NCBI RefSeq assembly: GCF_021134715.1
Contig: NC_060019.1
Location: forward strand, 12,290,001-12,354,000
Direction of reading: 5' to 3'
Source of the DNA: Daphnia pulex
Taxonomy: Eukaryota > Arthropoda > Branchiopoda > Diplostraca > Daphniidae
DNA: 64,000 nucleotides
Position 1 is the stretch's first letter. Each line of letters starts with the position of its first letter. The notes below the pieces were generated by a model that had not been told where the DNA came from, ran no database searches, and saw only the letters and a program-made list of their open reading frames with translations. Shown here piece by piece: positions 12,055-23,500 of the stretch. The position numbers and the translations under genes were made by a program.

Positions 12055-13689
12055 ATGGGCAGGGAGGACAAGACATCATGGAAAGCTAGCTATTTCGTTA
12101 AACTAGTTGTAAGTTTCATTCTGTAGACTGTATTTTCATGTTCAAGTTGGCTTGTTTTGACTGTTTTCTTCTCTTTAGCAACTTCTGGATGAATATCCCA
12201 AGTGCTTCATTGTCGGAGCAGACAATGTCGGATCTAAGCAATTGCAGCAGATCCGTCGCTCATTGAGAGATCATGCCGTCGTTCTCATGGGCAAAAACAC
12301 CATGATCCGCAAAGCCATTCGCGGACATCTGGAGAACAACCCAGCATTGGAGAAGTATTGACTTGTTTTTATTATTAGGGAATTAATTTTACAAATGTAA
12401 TGATGAAAATTAGATATGATCTTTTGGTCAAACTTGGATCCAGAAATGGAAGAACCCTCCAAGTCAAGGGATTGGGGATTACAAATGCAAAGTTGCTGTC
12501 TGAATGAACTTTGCTTTTGACAATTACAGATTGTGTTGCTCTAGTTTTAATTGAAGTTTGATTTTGTTTTAGGCTTCTTCCTCACATCAGGGGAAATGTT
12601 GGCTTCGTCTTCACCAAGAACGATCTGGTGGACGTAAGGGACAGGTTGACTGAGAACCGAGTTCGAGCTCCCGCTCGTGCTGGTGCTTTGGCTCCTATGC
12701 CTGTTGACATCGAGCCCCAGAACACAGGTCTCGGACCTGAGAAGACTTCTTTCTTCCAGGCTTTGTCCATCCCAACCAAGATTTCCAAGGGTACAATTGA
12801 AATTATCGTAAGTGAATCACTAAATTCTCAACTAACAGATTGCGATGATGTTATTTTAAACTTTCGTTCTCCTGAATCGCCATAGAGTGGCGTGTTGAAA
12901 TTTGTTTAACTGAGCTCTTTTTTACTAATGCTAGTTTATCTTAGGATTTCTGGAGATTAAATTTTATCTTTCTTTTATAGACGACCGTTAACGTCATCAA
13001 GGAGGGTGAGCGTGTTGATGCTTCAGCTGCAACCCTCTTGAATATGCTGAACATCTCTCCGTTTACCTACGGATTGGTGGTTCAACAAGTTTATGACTCT
13101 GGAACTGTATTCGAGCCGAAAATCTTGGATATCAAGCCTGAATCTCTTCGTACTCGATTCTTGGAGGTTAGTTGTGTTCTAAAATCTTACTTCACTGTTA
13201 AAATGATGAAAAACTTCGATTGACCCCGGAACAACCTTTAGACCCAGAAATGGGAGAACCCTCTAAAGGCCGGGGACAGTGATATAAAATGCCTTTACCG
13301 GCAGTCTGATTTAATTAAGACTCAATTATGAATAAGTTCGTAATAGAATAGTTGACTAATCGGTTACATGTTCATAGGGTGTTCGTAACGTGGCTAGCGT
13401 TTCTCTTCGCATTGGTTACCCAACTTTGGCCTCTGCCCCTCACTCGTTGATCAATGGATTCAAGAACTTGTTGGCTGTTGCTGCCGCAACCAACATCGAG
13501 TTCAAAGAAGCCATGACGGTTAAGGAGTTCTTGAAGGATCCCAGCAAGTTCGTTGCTGCCGCCGCTGCTGCTGCTCCTGCTGCTTCCGCCGCCCCGGCCG
13601 CCGCTGCTGCTGCTGCTCCCAAGAAGGAGGAAAAGAAAGAAGAATCCGAAGAAGAGGATGATGATATGGGTTTCGGTCTCTTCGACTAG
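12055..13689 (+). CDS. RpLP0: 60S acidic ribosomal protein P0
   Basis: Base of the ribosomal P-stalk, which recruits elongation factors to the large subunit. Exons: 12055-12108, 12179-12354, 12573-12807, 12981-13166, 13378-13689; 320 residues, normal for the family. The start [10 protein letters not shown], the rRNA-binding L10-like part ([28 protein letters not shown]) and the central [12 protein letters not shown] block are unmistakable. An Ala/Pro-rich hinge (about residues 275-300) precedes the acidic tail ending DDMGFGLFD, the universal stalk C-terminus bound by elongation factors. The Ala-rich hinge is encoded by GCN repeats. Introns 2, 3 and 4 are longer (about 170-220 bases) than intron 1 (70 bases) and each contains a snoRNA-like element; ribosomal-protein genes are typical snoRNA hosts. 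Confidence 0.98.
12396..12507 (+). ncRNA. C/D-like structured RNA candidate, RpLP0 intron 2
   Basis: A C-box TGATGA (12401-12406) and a D-box CTGA (12500-12503) bracket 103 bases. Inside, CTTGGA (12433-12438) pairs with TCCAAG (12458-12463), closing a hairpin that contains CCA-GAAA-TGG, a three-pair stem capped by a GAAA tetraloop, then AGAACCC. The same architecture recurs in intron 4 with different but still complementary outer-stem sequence. The terminal stem flanking the boxes is weak. Another possible pairing is GCAAAGTT with AACTTTGC around the D-box. I cannot assign an rRNA or snRNA target. Confidence 0.5.
12842..12916 (+). ncRNA. C/D box snoRNA candidate, predicted guide for 18S 2'-O-methylation
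   Basis: About 70 bases in RpLP0 intron 3. A near-consensus C-box ATGATGT (12845-12851), an internal D' box CTGA (12872-12875) and a terminal D-box CTGA (12910-12913) are present. The 12 bases just before D' (12859-12870) are AACTTTCGTTCT, the exact reverse complement of AGAACGAAAGUU, a universally conserved 18S rRNA stretch. By the D+5 rule the methylated base would be the A directly before the C of GAACG. From memory this is close to the human 18S Am1031 site guided by SNORD59; the orthology is an inference. A short hairpin (CGCCA/TGGCG) lies between D' and D. Confidence 0.65.
13199..13314 (+). ncRNA. C/D-like structured RNA candidate, RpLP0 intron 4
   Basis: Paralogue of the intron 2 element. 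C-box TGATGA (13204-13209) and D-box CTGA (13306-13309) are 106 bases apart and flanked by complementary TTAAA and TTTAA, a proper terminal stem. Inside, CCCCGG (13224-13229) pairs with CCGGGG (13270-13275) and CCTTTAGA (13235-13242) with TCTAAAGG (13262-13269). They enclose CCCA-GAAA-TGGG followed by AGAACCC, the same apical motif as in intron 2. Target unknown. Confidence 0.55.
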
Positions 13690-13789
13690 ACGCTCTTGTC
13701 AGATTTTGATCCAGTTCTGTTTACAGTTGATGAAATGTTATTACATGGTGAGCTTTGACTCATGTACCGCGGATACTTTTATGAACTGT

Positions 13790-13795
13790 AATAAA
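13790..13795 (+). other. Poly(A) signal, RpLP0
   Basis: AATAAA about 100 bases after the RpLP0 stop codon. The facing TACO1 signal (TTTATT at 13993-13998, read on the minus strand) shows the two genes converge within about 350 bases. Confidence 0.65.
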
Positions 13796-14040
13796 CTGAC
13801 GATTAACGGAATGATTCGTGCTTAACTTATTCTTTTGATATCCCAGTTTGTCTTGAACGATTCTTTCATTAATAAGGTTCAAGTTTCCTCTGCATTAATT
13901 GACATAATTTCTTGAAGCGGGTACGCGGCGTTTGGGTGGATGTAATAAATGAAAAGTAATTCGGACGCATACTCAATTGCACTTTGCATTAATTTATTCA
14001 AACCGCAAAATATAAGAATTTACAATATGTATTAAATATC

Positions 14041-15083
14041 TCATTCAATGTTATCATGAATTTTAACAACATCGGGCTCTTCTTCCAACTTACTATAGAG
14101 CTTAGAAACTAATGCTAAGTCTTCTTCGGATTCAATCTGAACTCTATTTCGTGGGATATAGAGCAAGTCAGATTCTATTATGCAATAGCCAAGCTGACTA
14201 ACAGATCTCTTGACATTCAAAAAATCCCTTGGGCTGCATGTGAAGACAAACTTGCCATCTTCATCAGCTAGAAATTACCACAGAATTTCGGATAATTGCA
14301 TAATGTATATATTTCACTTGAATGATACCTGTTACATCTTCCGCCCCGACGTTAATAGCATCGTCAAGTACTTGCTCAATAGTTTGGCCAATAGATAATG
14401 GTGACACCTTGATTAATCCTTGATGGTTAAACAGATTGTTTGAAACTCCTTCTGCCCATGATGCACTGACAAGAAAGGATTATTATTACTTATAAGTCAA
14501 TTCATACACTACATTTACCAGTAATTTTAAACTTACTTGAATTTCCTGTTGATTGTATTGATGCCTTGTCTTGCTTTCAAATAACTAGGAGTGAGAACTT
14601 CTACCACGAAAAAGGTTCCCACTGGTCCTCTTACTTCCATAACATAAGGTTTTAAATCCTCAGTAGACTGATCAGCATTCTTTAGAATATGTTTCAACTT
14701 TTCAGAGGGCACATTATGATGCCTTGCTTGATCTACAAGATGACTAAGTTTTATATTTTGTTTTGGATCTGCCGAGCCATGTTCTGCAACAAAGAATTGT
14801 ATGTTAATGCTAAACTTTGTTTCAACCAAAAATTAATACTCAGTATACAAACCTTTAATAGCTGCCTGATTGTTGTGATTGAAATTCAAGAAAATGTTAT
14901 AGTTACACTAATAATGAGAACACAAATTCAAAATACCCTAATTTGACGAAAAATTCTTAGATGTAAAGTTGCTCTTTCAGCATCCTTTGCACCCTTCACA
15001 TGTTTGATGTTGGCCCATTTACTATGCCCAGCCATGTTTCTTGAGAGCGGAATCAAAATACCCAAACGAATCTTTTGAAACAT
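14041..15083 (-). CDS. TACO1: Mitochondrial translational activator TACO1 (YebC/PmpR family)
   Basis: YebC-family protein; in mammals TACO1 supports mitochondrial translation of COX1. Exons in coding order: 15083-14937, 14865-14853 (only 13 bases), 14783-14537, 14465-14329, 14267-14041; 256 residues. The family start [21 protein letters not shown] is preceded by [16 protein letters not shown], a basic, amphipathic-looking segment that suits a mitochondrial targeting peptide, so I chose the upstream ATG at 15083 over the internal one at 15035. The three-domain YebC order follows: [14 protein letters not shown], then [19 protein letters not shown], then the C-terminal [22 protein letters not shown] and [18 protein letters not shown] blocks. 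Divergent from CSN6 with 175 bases between start codons. Confidence 0.93.
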
Positions 15084-15258
15084 GATAAATTATTGTTAAT
15101 ATTTTTTGAATTATTATAAAAAGAAAACAAAATGCAGTTCCGGTAAATATCTTTTCGTCTGCTGTTTTAGTCTCGCTACAACGTCGACTGCTACGCTTTC
15201 AACTTCTTCTTTTCAAACGCAGATCACTTCCTGATATTCGATTTTCTTGAATAAAACA
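15084..15258. promoter_or_regulatory. Bidirectional promoter, TACO1 / CSN6
   Basis: Only 175 bases separate the divergent start codons, so both 5' UTRs and both core promoters share this interval. There is no TATA box in the expected position. A TTCCGG (ETS-like) motif near 15138 is the only element I would single out. Confidence 0.6.
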
Positions 15259-16447
15259 ATGGAGACTGAAGAGAATAATCAGAATGTTAACCATGTAATG
15301 GCTTCATCGGGGGCGACAGGAAGTATATCAGTTTTATTGCATCCCTTGGTTGTGATGAATATATCTGAACATTGGACTCGAGTGAGAGCCCAGGAAGGGA
15401 AAGCACAGCAAGGTAATGTTTATGTGATGTACATTTTAACTCTTTATTTATTTTGTATACACAATTTCATAGTGATTGGTGCACTCATTGGAAAGCAGAA
15501 AGGAAGAAGCCTAGAAATCATGAATTCCTTTGAACTGGTTTTCACTGTTATTGAGAATGTGGTAATTGACCGAGATTACTACAACACAAAAGAGGAGCAA
15601 TGTATGAAATTTCCCATTCTTTACTTATTAAATGTTCTTCATAATTTCTTTTTATCTTTAGTCAAGCAAGTGTTTAGTGATATGGATTTCCTTGGCTGGT
15701 ATACCACTGGAGATGCTCCCAATGAATCTGACATTCATGTCCACAAACAAATATGTGAGATTAACGAAAGTCCTGTAATTTTGAAGCTTAATCCTTTTAC
15801 ACGAAATGCTGACCTCCCTGTAACAATGTATGAATCTGTAATTGATCTTGTCAATGGAGAGGCAACTATGCTCTTTGTTGAATTGACTTATACTTTGGCC
15901 ACAGAAGAGGCAGAAAGAATTGGAGTTGATCATGTTGCTAGAATGGCTTCTGGTGATTCAGCTGAAAGTTCTCAAGGTAATTTTAATTCATTAACATTAT
16001 CCTTATGAAACTGTCATGGACATACTTTTCTTTTTTAAACAGTGGCGGAACAATTGCAAGCCCAACACAACGCAGTAAAAATGCTTGCCAACCGAGTGCG
16101 ATTGATATTAGAATACATTCGAGCCATGGAGAGAGGAGAGGTTCCAAAGTCTCACGAAGTCTTACGCGAAGCTAAATCTCTGACCCACAGGTTACCTGTC
16201 CTCAACTCTGAAATTTTCCAGGAGGAATATTACACCGTAATTATATCTTAACTCTTTGTTAATTGGGTTGATTTTTCTAATCTTGTTTTCTTTTGTCTTG
16301 TAGCAATACAATGATGTCTTGCTGCAAACCTATTTGGCATCCATTACCAAAGCATGTCACGACCTTCACCAGTTTGTCACCAAATTCAACATACTTTGCG
16401 ACCGTCAAGGCATAATGGGTCGCCGAATGCGTGGTCTCTTTTTCTGA
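15259..16447 (+). CDS. CSN6: COP9 signalosome subunit 6
   Basis: MPN-domain scaffold subunit of the COP9 signalosome, which removes NEDD8 from cullins in nucleus and cytosol. Exons: 15259-15412, 15473-15601, 15662-15976, 16043-16236, 16304-16447; 311 residues (human about 327). [36 protein letters not shown] and [27 protein letters not shown] form the MPN core. As in other CSN6 proteins the metal-binding JAMM histidines are missing, so it is the non-catalytic partner of CSN5. The C-terminal half ([20 protein letters not shown] to [13 protein letters not shown]) is the helical MPN tail used to pack against the other subunits. The start codon follows a short leader and fits the conserved MPN start. 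Confidence 0.96.
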
Positions 16448-17761
16448 ATTGTGAGCATTGTATAACATATTTAAGGAAACATGCTTTGTGCCCTACCTAA
16501 TACATATTGGTTTTGATCAAGATTCCCATTTCAGCTACATTTCCATCCAAGGTGTGTATTGAAAATGTCAGCTTAATCATGGCAGTGTAATATCAAGTCC
16601 ATATGGATTATTTTTCTTAAGTTTATTGGCCTCGTAATTTAAGGCGTCCTTTGTTAATACAGAGTGTTAGTATGAGATTAGCAGTCTGTTGGATTTGACA
16701 AATCCGGCAAATCCGATACACTGGAGATTAGCTTACATCGAAACTATGGGTCCTAGCCAAGATGTTGGTTATTTAAAGATTTACTCGACTTAACAATATC
16801 GTTCGTTGTTTGGCAGTTTTTTTGTAATTTTTAAAATTATTTAATGAATTCGTGATCCAATATAACTTAAATTAATTGTAGTTGAGCTCACAGAAAAAAG
16901 GAAATTTTGGCATCTAAAATTATTTGATTCAGATTCCAATCTTTTTTTCCAATTCATTTTGACAACACTGGAAAAATGTGTTATAATATTATGCCAAAAT
17001 GTGTAGGTACAGATTTACAACGCCGATCATAATCGCAACGACATCTTTATTTAACAGCTTTTCAGTAAGCTTCTGGTTTTTTTGGCTATTCTGGTTGAAT
17101 TTTCCTATTTGGCAGCAGCCTTTTTCGACAGTGTAATCACAACATTGCAGAAAAAGGTAAAAAAATAAAAGATCATGGCTCTAGTTTAATCAACTAAATT
17201 CATCAGCATCCGTTTGTGAAACCAATTTAATTTGTAGCCCGTCATTGAAGCATAGATTCAAATGAGAAATGTGTGTTAACTCCGTGAGCTGCTGCAGACG
17301 AGGACCGACGAAAGTGGGAGGAAGCTCTTATTGCCGCCATCATGTGGGGCTGCACAGAGTATAGAAATGGTAGAGAATAAAAGGAAAGCTGGATGAAACG
17401 AAGAAAATGAAAGAAAGAAAAAGAGCCTGTGGGCGGTTTAAAATAGAGAAGGAAGGAGGGGGGGGGGGGAAGGGAAGGGCTTGAATGTCGAGGGGACCTG
17501 GTGGTGGAGCGCCATCAGAGTTCCGTGGAATCCCAAGGAGTAAAGACGCACATATCAACAAGCTTTTTCTTTTCTTTTTCGCTACGTTTTTCAACCGTGT
17601 TGTGTGTGTGTATGGATATTTTTCGTGTGCATTGAATTTTTTTACTTATTTGCTAGTTGGAGTTTTGCTTCAAGTGTTGGCACCCTCAGGCGATCGTTTT
17701 TAGTGTGTCGTCTGTTTTTTTCGAGTCCACACAAGTTCATCACCGGCAATTTTCGTTTCGG
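16448..17761 (+). other. CSN6 3' UTR/intergenic, then PPP2R3 leader exon
   Basis: No coding exon is visible. The left part is AT-rich and should contain the CSN6 3' UTR, although I see no clear AATAAA. A G12 run sits at 17458-17469. The right end, ending TTTCGG|GTAAGTG at 17761/17762, looks like a non-coding first exon of PPP2R3, spliced to the acceptor TTTTTACAG at 20043. The transcription start is not resolved. Confidence 0.4.
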
Positions 17762-20043
17762 GTAAGTGTGTCTTCATTTCTACGATTATTTTGTCCATCT
17801 TCCACTTTTATTATGCGAAGCTTTGGGCGAGGCTACTAGTCGTTTTTGTGGGTGCTGCTTGACGAGTCCCTCCAGGGCCTCTCTGTTTTTGTAATTCTTC
17901 CAGCAGCTCTAGCCAGTTGAAAAGAAGTAAATAAGCAAGAAAGAGGATTGATGTGTGTGTGTGTGTGTGAGCAACATGATGGAATAAAGAATGAAGGGGA
18001 ACACCTTGATGACCTTGCTTCGGTAACTTATTCAAGTACAAACCTCGAGGCTTTTGTCAAAGTCTGAAAGATAATTTTTGGCTTTTTCGTCTGCTGACCC
18101 TTTTTGTTTCTTACGGAAGTGTAGAGCAAACGTTATATAGGTAGCACCGACGTGCCTGTACACTGATATCGGTTCACCGTGATCGGAGAGAGAAGCACAG
18201 CGCTGCTGCCTGTCCATATATGTTCAAAACGTGAGCGGCCGAACCAAGGGAGAGAGAGGCGGTGCTTAGAGAGGCTGTTCACCGCCCGAGTCTTTTTGGC
18301 TTCGACCGATCGTAGGCGTTGGACGCATCGTGTGTCGACGGGTTTGTGTTGTTGTATGTGCGCGCAAAAATTGGCGATTTCTCTTCCATCCGTCATTGCA
18401 CCTGCTGTCGGACCCTATCTTTAAATAATAGAGAGAAAATGCATGTCGTCGAAACCGCCATTGCGGGTTCCCGAGTAAAAGTCTATACATGGTAGCAATA
18501 TGGGCGGTGTAGTGTATAAATAAAAAGCTGAACATTTTCCTTTTCCCAAAAGCGGCAGCCAGCCCTGCAAGGGAAGAAGAAGAAGAAGCTGTGGGAAACA
18601 TTCTATGACGTCATGAAAAAAAATCGTTCATTCACCTCGACAAGTTTTCTCTCCTCGTTCACGCCCTTCGACGAAATTGACAACCGGCCGAAATATCGGG
18701 GAGAAATTACAAGGAGAAAATAAGCAAAAAACAAAAAAACCTCATTTCCTACTTTCCAATCGTCCATTCATGTTTTAAATTTCATTTTGTTTTATTATTT
18801 TTTCCCTGTGGGCAGGGCGAATGTGGGAGCAATAGGGAACCGCAACGAAGAAAGTCTGACCAACTGTTTTCAAGAGTTGCAGGAAGATTTGTATCGTGCC
18901 AGGCGGCCAATCACGTATCCGGCGTTAGTTCTAGTTACTTGCAAACTGTGGGTGACCGAGAAAACAGAAAGAAAAAGATTTGGTCAGATAAAGAGAAAGG
19001 CGTTGGGCCATCCGCCTGCTTTTTGGAATTCTCTTATCTTCCCATCATCATTTTAGCCAAGAATATTGAAATTAAGAGAATTGCGAGAGTATTGTTCATA
19101 TTTTTGTAATTTGATGGCCAGATCGTTCTTGTGGAGCTGACAGCCCCCGGGAGACGTATCGCTCCTCTGCCGAGACAACCAACACATCCATCAGAATACT
19201 ACTACGCAAAGTTAGTTTTTACACGGCTCTCTCAGACCCCTTCTGGTCTTGTTTTGTTTTTTTCCACAGTGTCATCGATCGTCGTTCATCTCTCGTGGCT
19301 CGTTGTCGTCCGGATCTTGATATCCTGGCGCATTTTCTAGTTTGTTGATCTGTCAGTTTGACTTTGCCACATCTGGTCCGCCCCTCTCTCTCTGACGTCT
19401 GGTCTCGCTATGTTGGCTCCGGCGGAGACACACACTCTCACATATAATTAGCCTGCCGGAGCAGAAAGCCCCATGCTGCATGCGAGCAGCAGAGCTTGTG
19501 TGAGACAGAGAGAGGAGGCGCTTTTTTTTCTTTTTTGCTCGCCTTCTTGCTGCCTTGGAGATTCAGAAATAGAACCATCCGCACAACCGCCGAAAAATCT
19601 TGGGGTTCTGCCCTAGAAGGCTTGCAGGCGTCCCTGCAGTCATTTTTCACCCGTCAGGCCGGAAGAAACTGATTTGAGAAGATGGGCGCTTCCTCGAGAT
19701 AGTATTGGCTTCCACCGTTTGTGAACTGCTGTTGGCTTTAGTGGAAAAAAAAACTACTATCCTCATTGCAGTTGCCGATCGACCAGGTGCTGCGCAAGCA
19801 ATATTCCAATTTTAGATTTTAATCTGTGCTCCTTCGTTTCGGGTTGTGTGTAGAGCTGGCTCCTGTTTTCCCTCTTGCAACATTCTGCCAAACCAAACCG
19901 ATCAGCTCAACCCGAGTGTAGAGTTGATCTTTGCGATAAGATAACGGTTGGTCTGGCCCGGCCGCCATCAGCCAATCCTTGTTGTATAGTCTCTTAATCC
20001 AATCAATAAAAATTCCAATTGCTTCTCTACTCGTTTTTTACAG
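17762..20043 (+). other. PPP2R3 leader intron
   Basis: Intron between the presumed non-coding first exon and the giant coding exon. It holds a short TG run near 17952-17968 and poly-T tracts, but no coding exon that I can support. Confidence 0.4.
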
Positions 20044-20056
20044 GAGAATGCGGTGA

Positions 20057-20593
20057 TTTGGTGAGCCGCCTGATATTGTCACGGCAGCCGAAAACAACGG
20101 CCACGTAGTTAGCACCCCACCCTCGACGGCCAGCCGAGACGACGGAGTGCCTTGCGTACGGCTGGCCAGCCGCCTCACTACCTATCTCAGTTGCTCGGCC
20201 CACGTGGGCGCTTCACGTCACGTCCACTACCCCAGTCTCAACGCCTGTCTCATCCACCAGGGCCGGCCCTCAACTTTCCAGTGTCGCACGGTCCACTTTG
20301 GTTACGCAATTCCCGTCGTCGTTCACAGACACAGTCGGGCTCCCGGTGAAATCGTCTTGGATAGTCATGCCCATCTCGATCCGGCCACTGCCTCCTATCT
20401 GTTAGAGCAGCATCCGGATTTAGTTGCCATCGCTACCACCCTCCGCAGCAGCCCAGTCAAACCCACCAGCGGACCATCGTCCGTCATTCAAGCCGCCAAA
20501 CTGGCCGCTTTCAAGTCGGTCGAGGTGCGGACTCATCACCGCTCCGGCTCGCAGACGCCGCTCATCCAGACGGACGTGCCGTCGCCCAGTAAA
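20057..20593 (+). other. Open, ATG-less in-frame extension of the PPP2R3 giant exon
   Basis: From the TGA at 20054-20056 to the first in-frame ATG at 20594 the PPP2R3 frame is open for 179 codons without a single methionine. Its composition (Ser/Pro/His/Arg-rich) resembles the coding part that follows. It is either 5' UTR that happens to be open or a protein extension started at a near-cognate codon or by an alternative upstream exon. Confidence 0.4.
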
Positions 20594-23500
20594 ATGGCGG
20601 TAGATCCCAACGAACTCTACGACCAGCTCATGCGGCAGAACTCTGCCGAGCAGGACATCCAGGCCATCGCCAAACAAATTTCCGATCACGCTGAAGCCAT
20701 TTATCAAACGTGGAAATCCAAAGGATTGACTCCCAATGAACTGCTCCATTTGCATTCGGCGGAGACGGCGGGAGAGACTCCGGGCGGCGACGTGCCGGCT
20801 GCTCCATCCTTCCGGCAAATGAGAACATCGGTGGAGAGACGCAGCCATTCGACTCCGCATGCAGAGAGACCGAAATCCGGATCGTCTCTCTCTCCTGTCG
20901 AACTGCTGGCCAGCCCGCAGCTGGATGCTACCCTCGAACAACTTGTCAACAGCTTTGTGCACGAAGATAAGGCCCGGTTAGCCGCCAGAGCGCGCACTGT
21001 ATCTCCATCACCGGTCGGCATCCATGTTGTCCAGCAGCAACCGACGTCGGCGGCGGCTTCGACCATCCAGTCGGCCCTTAAACGTTTTGAAATGAAGGGC
21101 CTGAATTACGAATCGGCTCGCAGCCGACAAAACCAGCCGGAACCACCAGTTGTATCCGAGTTGAGCAGCGCAGTCAGAACGTCGCCTTCTTTCCAGGAAG
21201 CCGTACAATCGACTCATTTGAACCGGACATCGCCTGGGCAGTCGCCAGTGGCAGAGCCATCCGGGACGGTGAAAAGCCGAGCTCAAAGATTCGCCACCCG
21301 CATAGAACTGGCGAACGCGTCTCACATTTCGCCCAGTTGGCCGGTCAAGCGAGCCGTTTCGCCCGGCCCAGTTCAATATCACAAGGTAACTGTCGTGGCC
21401 GAAGTGGCAGCTCACTCGCCAGCAGCAACAACAGCTACCGCGACGACTAAATCGTCGTCCAGCAGCACGAGCGAAGTTGACAAGGAAGAGGAGAAATTAA
21501 TCAACGCCCTCAAAACCGGTCAGGTTATTGACGAAATCGCAGTTCCTACATCTCCTACACCTAGCGATAATTTCCACCAGTCGATGATCAAAAAGACGAG
21601 AGAGCGACACCAACGGAACGCTCCGGCTGCTGCCCGAGTCGCTAGCAGCAGCGGCAACGCCGAGGAAGAACTGGAATCGCTGGTGGGCCGGTTGAAGATT
21701 ATCGAACCGCCAGTGAAATCCTTGCCAGTCAGTCGAGAGAGCAGCCCTGGTCCCGCCATCATGTTGGGCGTTCGTGACGGTTCGCCGTCGCGTTCCACCT
21801 CTCCGCGTTCGGTCAAACTCTCTGAAACCGTGCCCATTGCCGGCGTGTCGACCGTCGACTACGCCAAAGTGCGCTTCCAGGCCGCTCAGGCCAATCCGCT
21901 CACCCAGCAGAGACTGGAGGATTCCAGGACGATTGGCAAAGCCCAGAATTCGCCTCAACCGAATGTCGTCTCGGAAACCCGCAGCCGTTTCGAAGGATCG
22001 ACTCATTCAACCCGTCCAGCCGTCAACACTTGTGCCGTACCCTGGCGATCCGGCGTCCAGTCCAACGAATGGTCACCCGTTCGTCCACCGGGCCCTGTCA
22101 ACCTGGGCGATGAATTGCAATCTGCCTTGCAGCAATCGCAGTCGGCCGCCGGCTCTTCCGGCTTGAGTCTGGAAGCTCTTCGGCGCATGAAGACGCGTAA
22201 AATGCGCAAATCGCCGGAACCGCAGCCGACGGGATCCGGATCTAATACGGGCAGTCCAACTTCCTCTCCGCTGCCTCATCCGGAATTGACCGTCCAGCAA
22301 AAGCAGCACCTCCGCGAACGCAATCTCCAGCAGCAAGGATCCAGTGGTCATCACGTTGGATCGGTTGGATTGGCCGTCCAGTACACTTCAACGGGCATAC
22401 CGATCCGGCCGTTTTTGACTCGAGGTTCCGTCGCCGAAAGGGTCCTGATTTTTGAGAAATGTCCGACGACCATCACGGCAACGGATTCGTCCAGTAAATC
22501 GGAGAAGGTGACCTCTGCCGCCAGCGCTACGACCACCGAGAAATCGAAACGGGCCGGCAGCCCAGCTCCGCAACCTTGGCGACACTCCAATGATGTCCAA
22601 ACTCGAGTCCAGGTCAGTCTCTTTTTATCTTCTTTTCTTCTTTCGATGACATTTAATTCAACTCGGGTGAAACAAAAAAGAGTCAGATGAGATGACGTGG
22701 TCCCCCCCCCCCCTTTATAATAACGAGCGACGCATTCGGGATTGGCCAACAACGCCCAGTCACACACAAGTCATTATGAAGTAGATCGCACATCTCCGCA
22801 AGGTGTCCCACCTTTTTTTTATTTATTCTTTTTCAGCAGTCGAGTGTCTAATGGCGTGTCAGGTTTTTTTTTGTTTGGTTTTAGAGAGTTCGCGTGTCCG
22901 TCTAAATGGGCGGAGGTGTCACATTTTTAAATTGTCACCCCGTAGTTTTCGGAATAGCTTTGGGATCTCATAACTAAACCTTCAGCAGTCGCCCATTGTC
23001 CGCTAATATTTGATACGTTATTCGAAGGCTGGGTTACACAAGAATGGGGAGTTTTTTTTCTTCTGCCCAGGTATCTGTTTATGACACTGTACACCTGCCC
23101 TTAGAATTGTGAACGCCAAGGCGGTAGCAGCGGGAAGATAGAATTTCAATGGAAACGGGAGAATCCGTTTCGCCGGATGCGCTGTCTAGTAGTAAAAACA
23201 TATACATGGCCTCTCACTTTCCTCAAGTCTTGGAAGAACGAGTTTAGTTGAATGCGAGCCAGATCAGATCAGTTGGCTGGTGTACTGCCCGTACGTAATG
23301 CCTCCCAAAATAGCATCTTTTTTTCTTGTAAAAATTCTCAAGTGCCACCAACCCTAGTCTGCCCCCAAATTGAATTGAATATTACGGTCGGTACTTTTGC
23401 CTGACGACCTGGAAAAAAAAACAACCGAATCAAATAGCTATTGATTTTGGAAAGCCATTGAACAACACCGTTAGGTGTGCTCAGGTTATTAACCTCCAGC

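Noticed and set aside
13440-13622. Alanine-rich minus-strand open frame
   Set aside because: Mirror of the GCN-repeat hinge of RpLP0 on the other strand.
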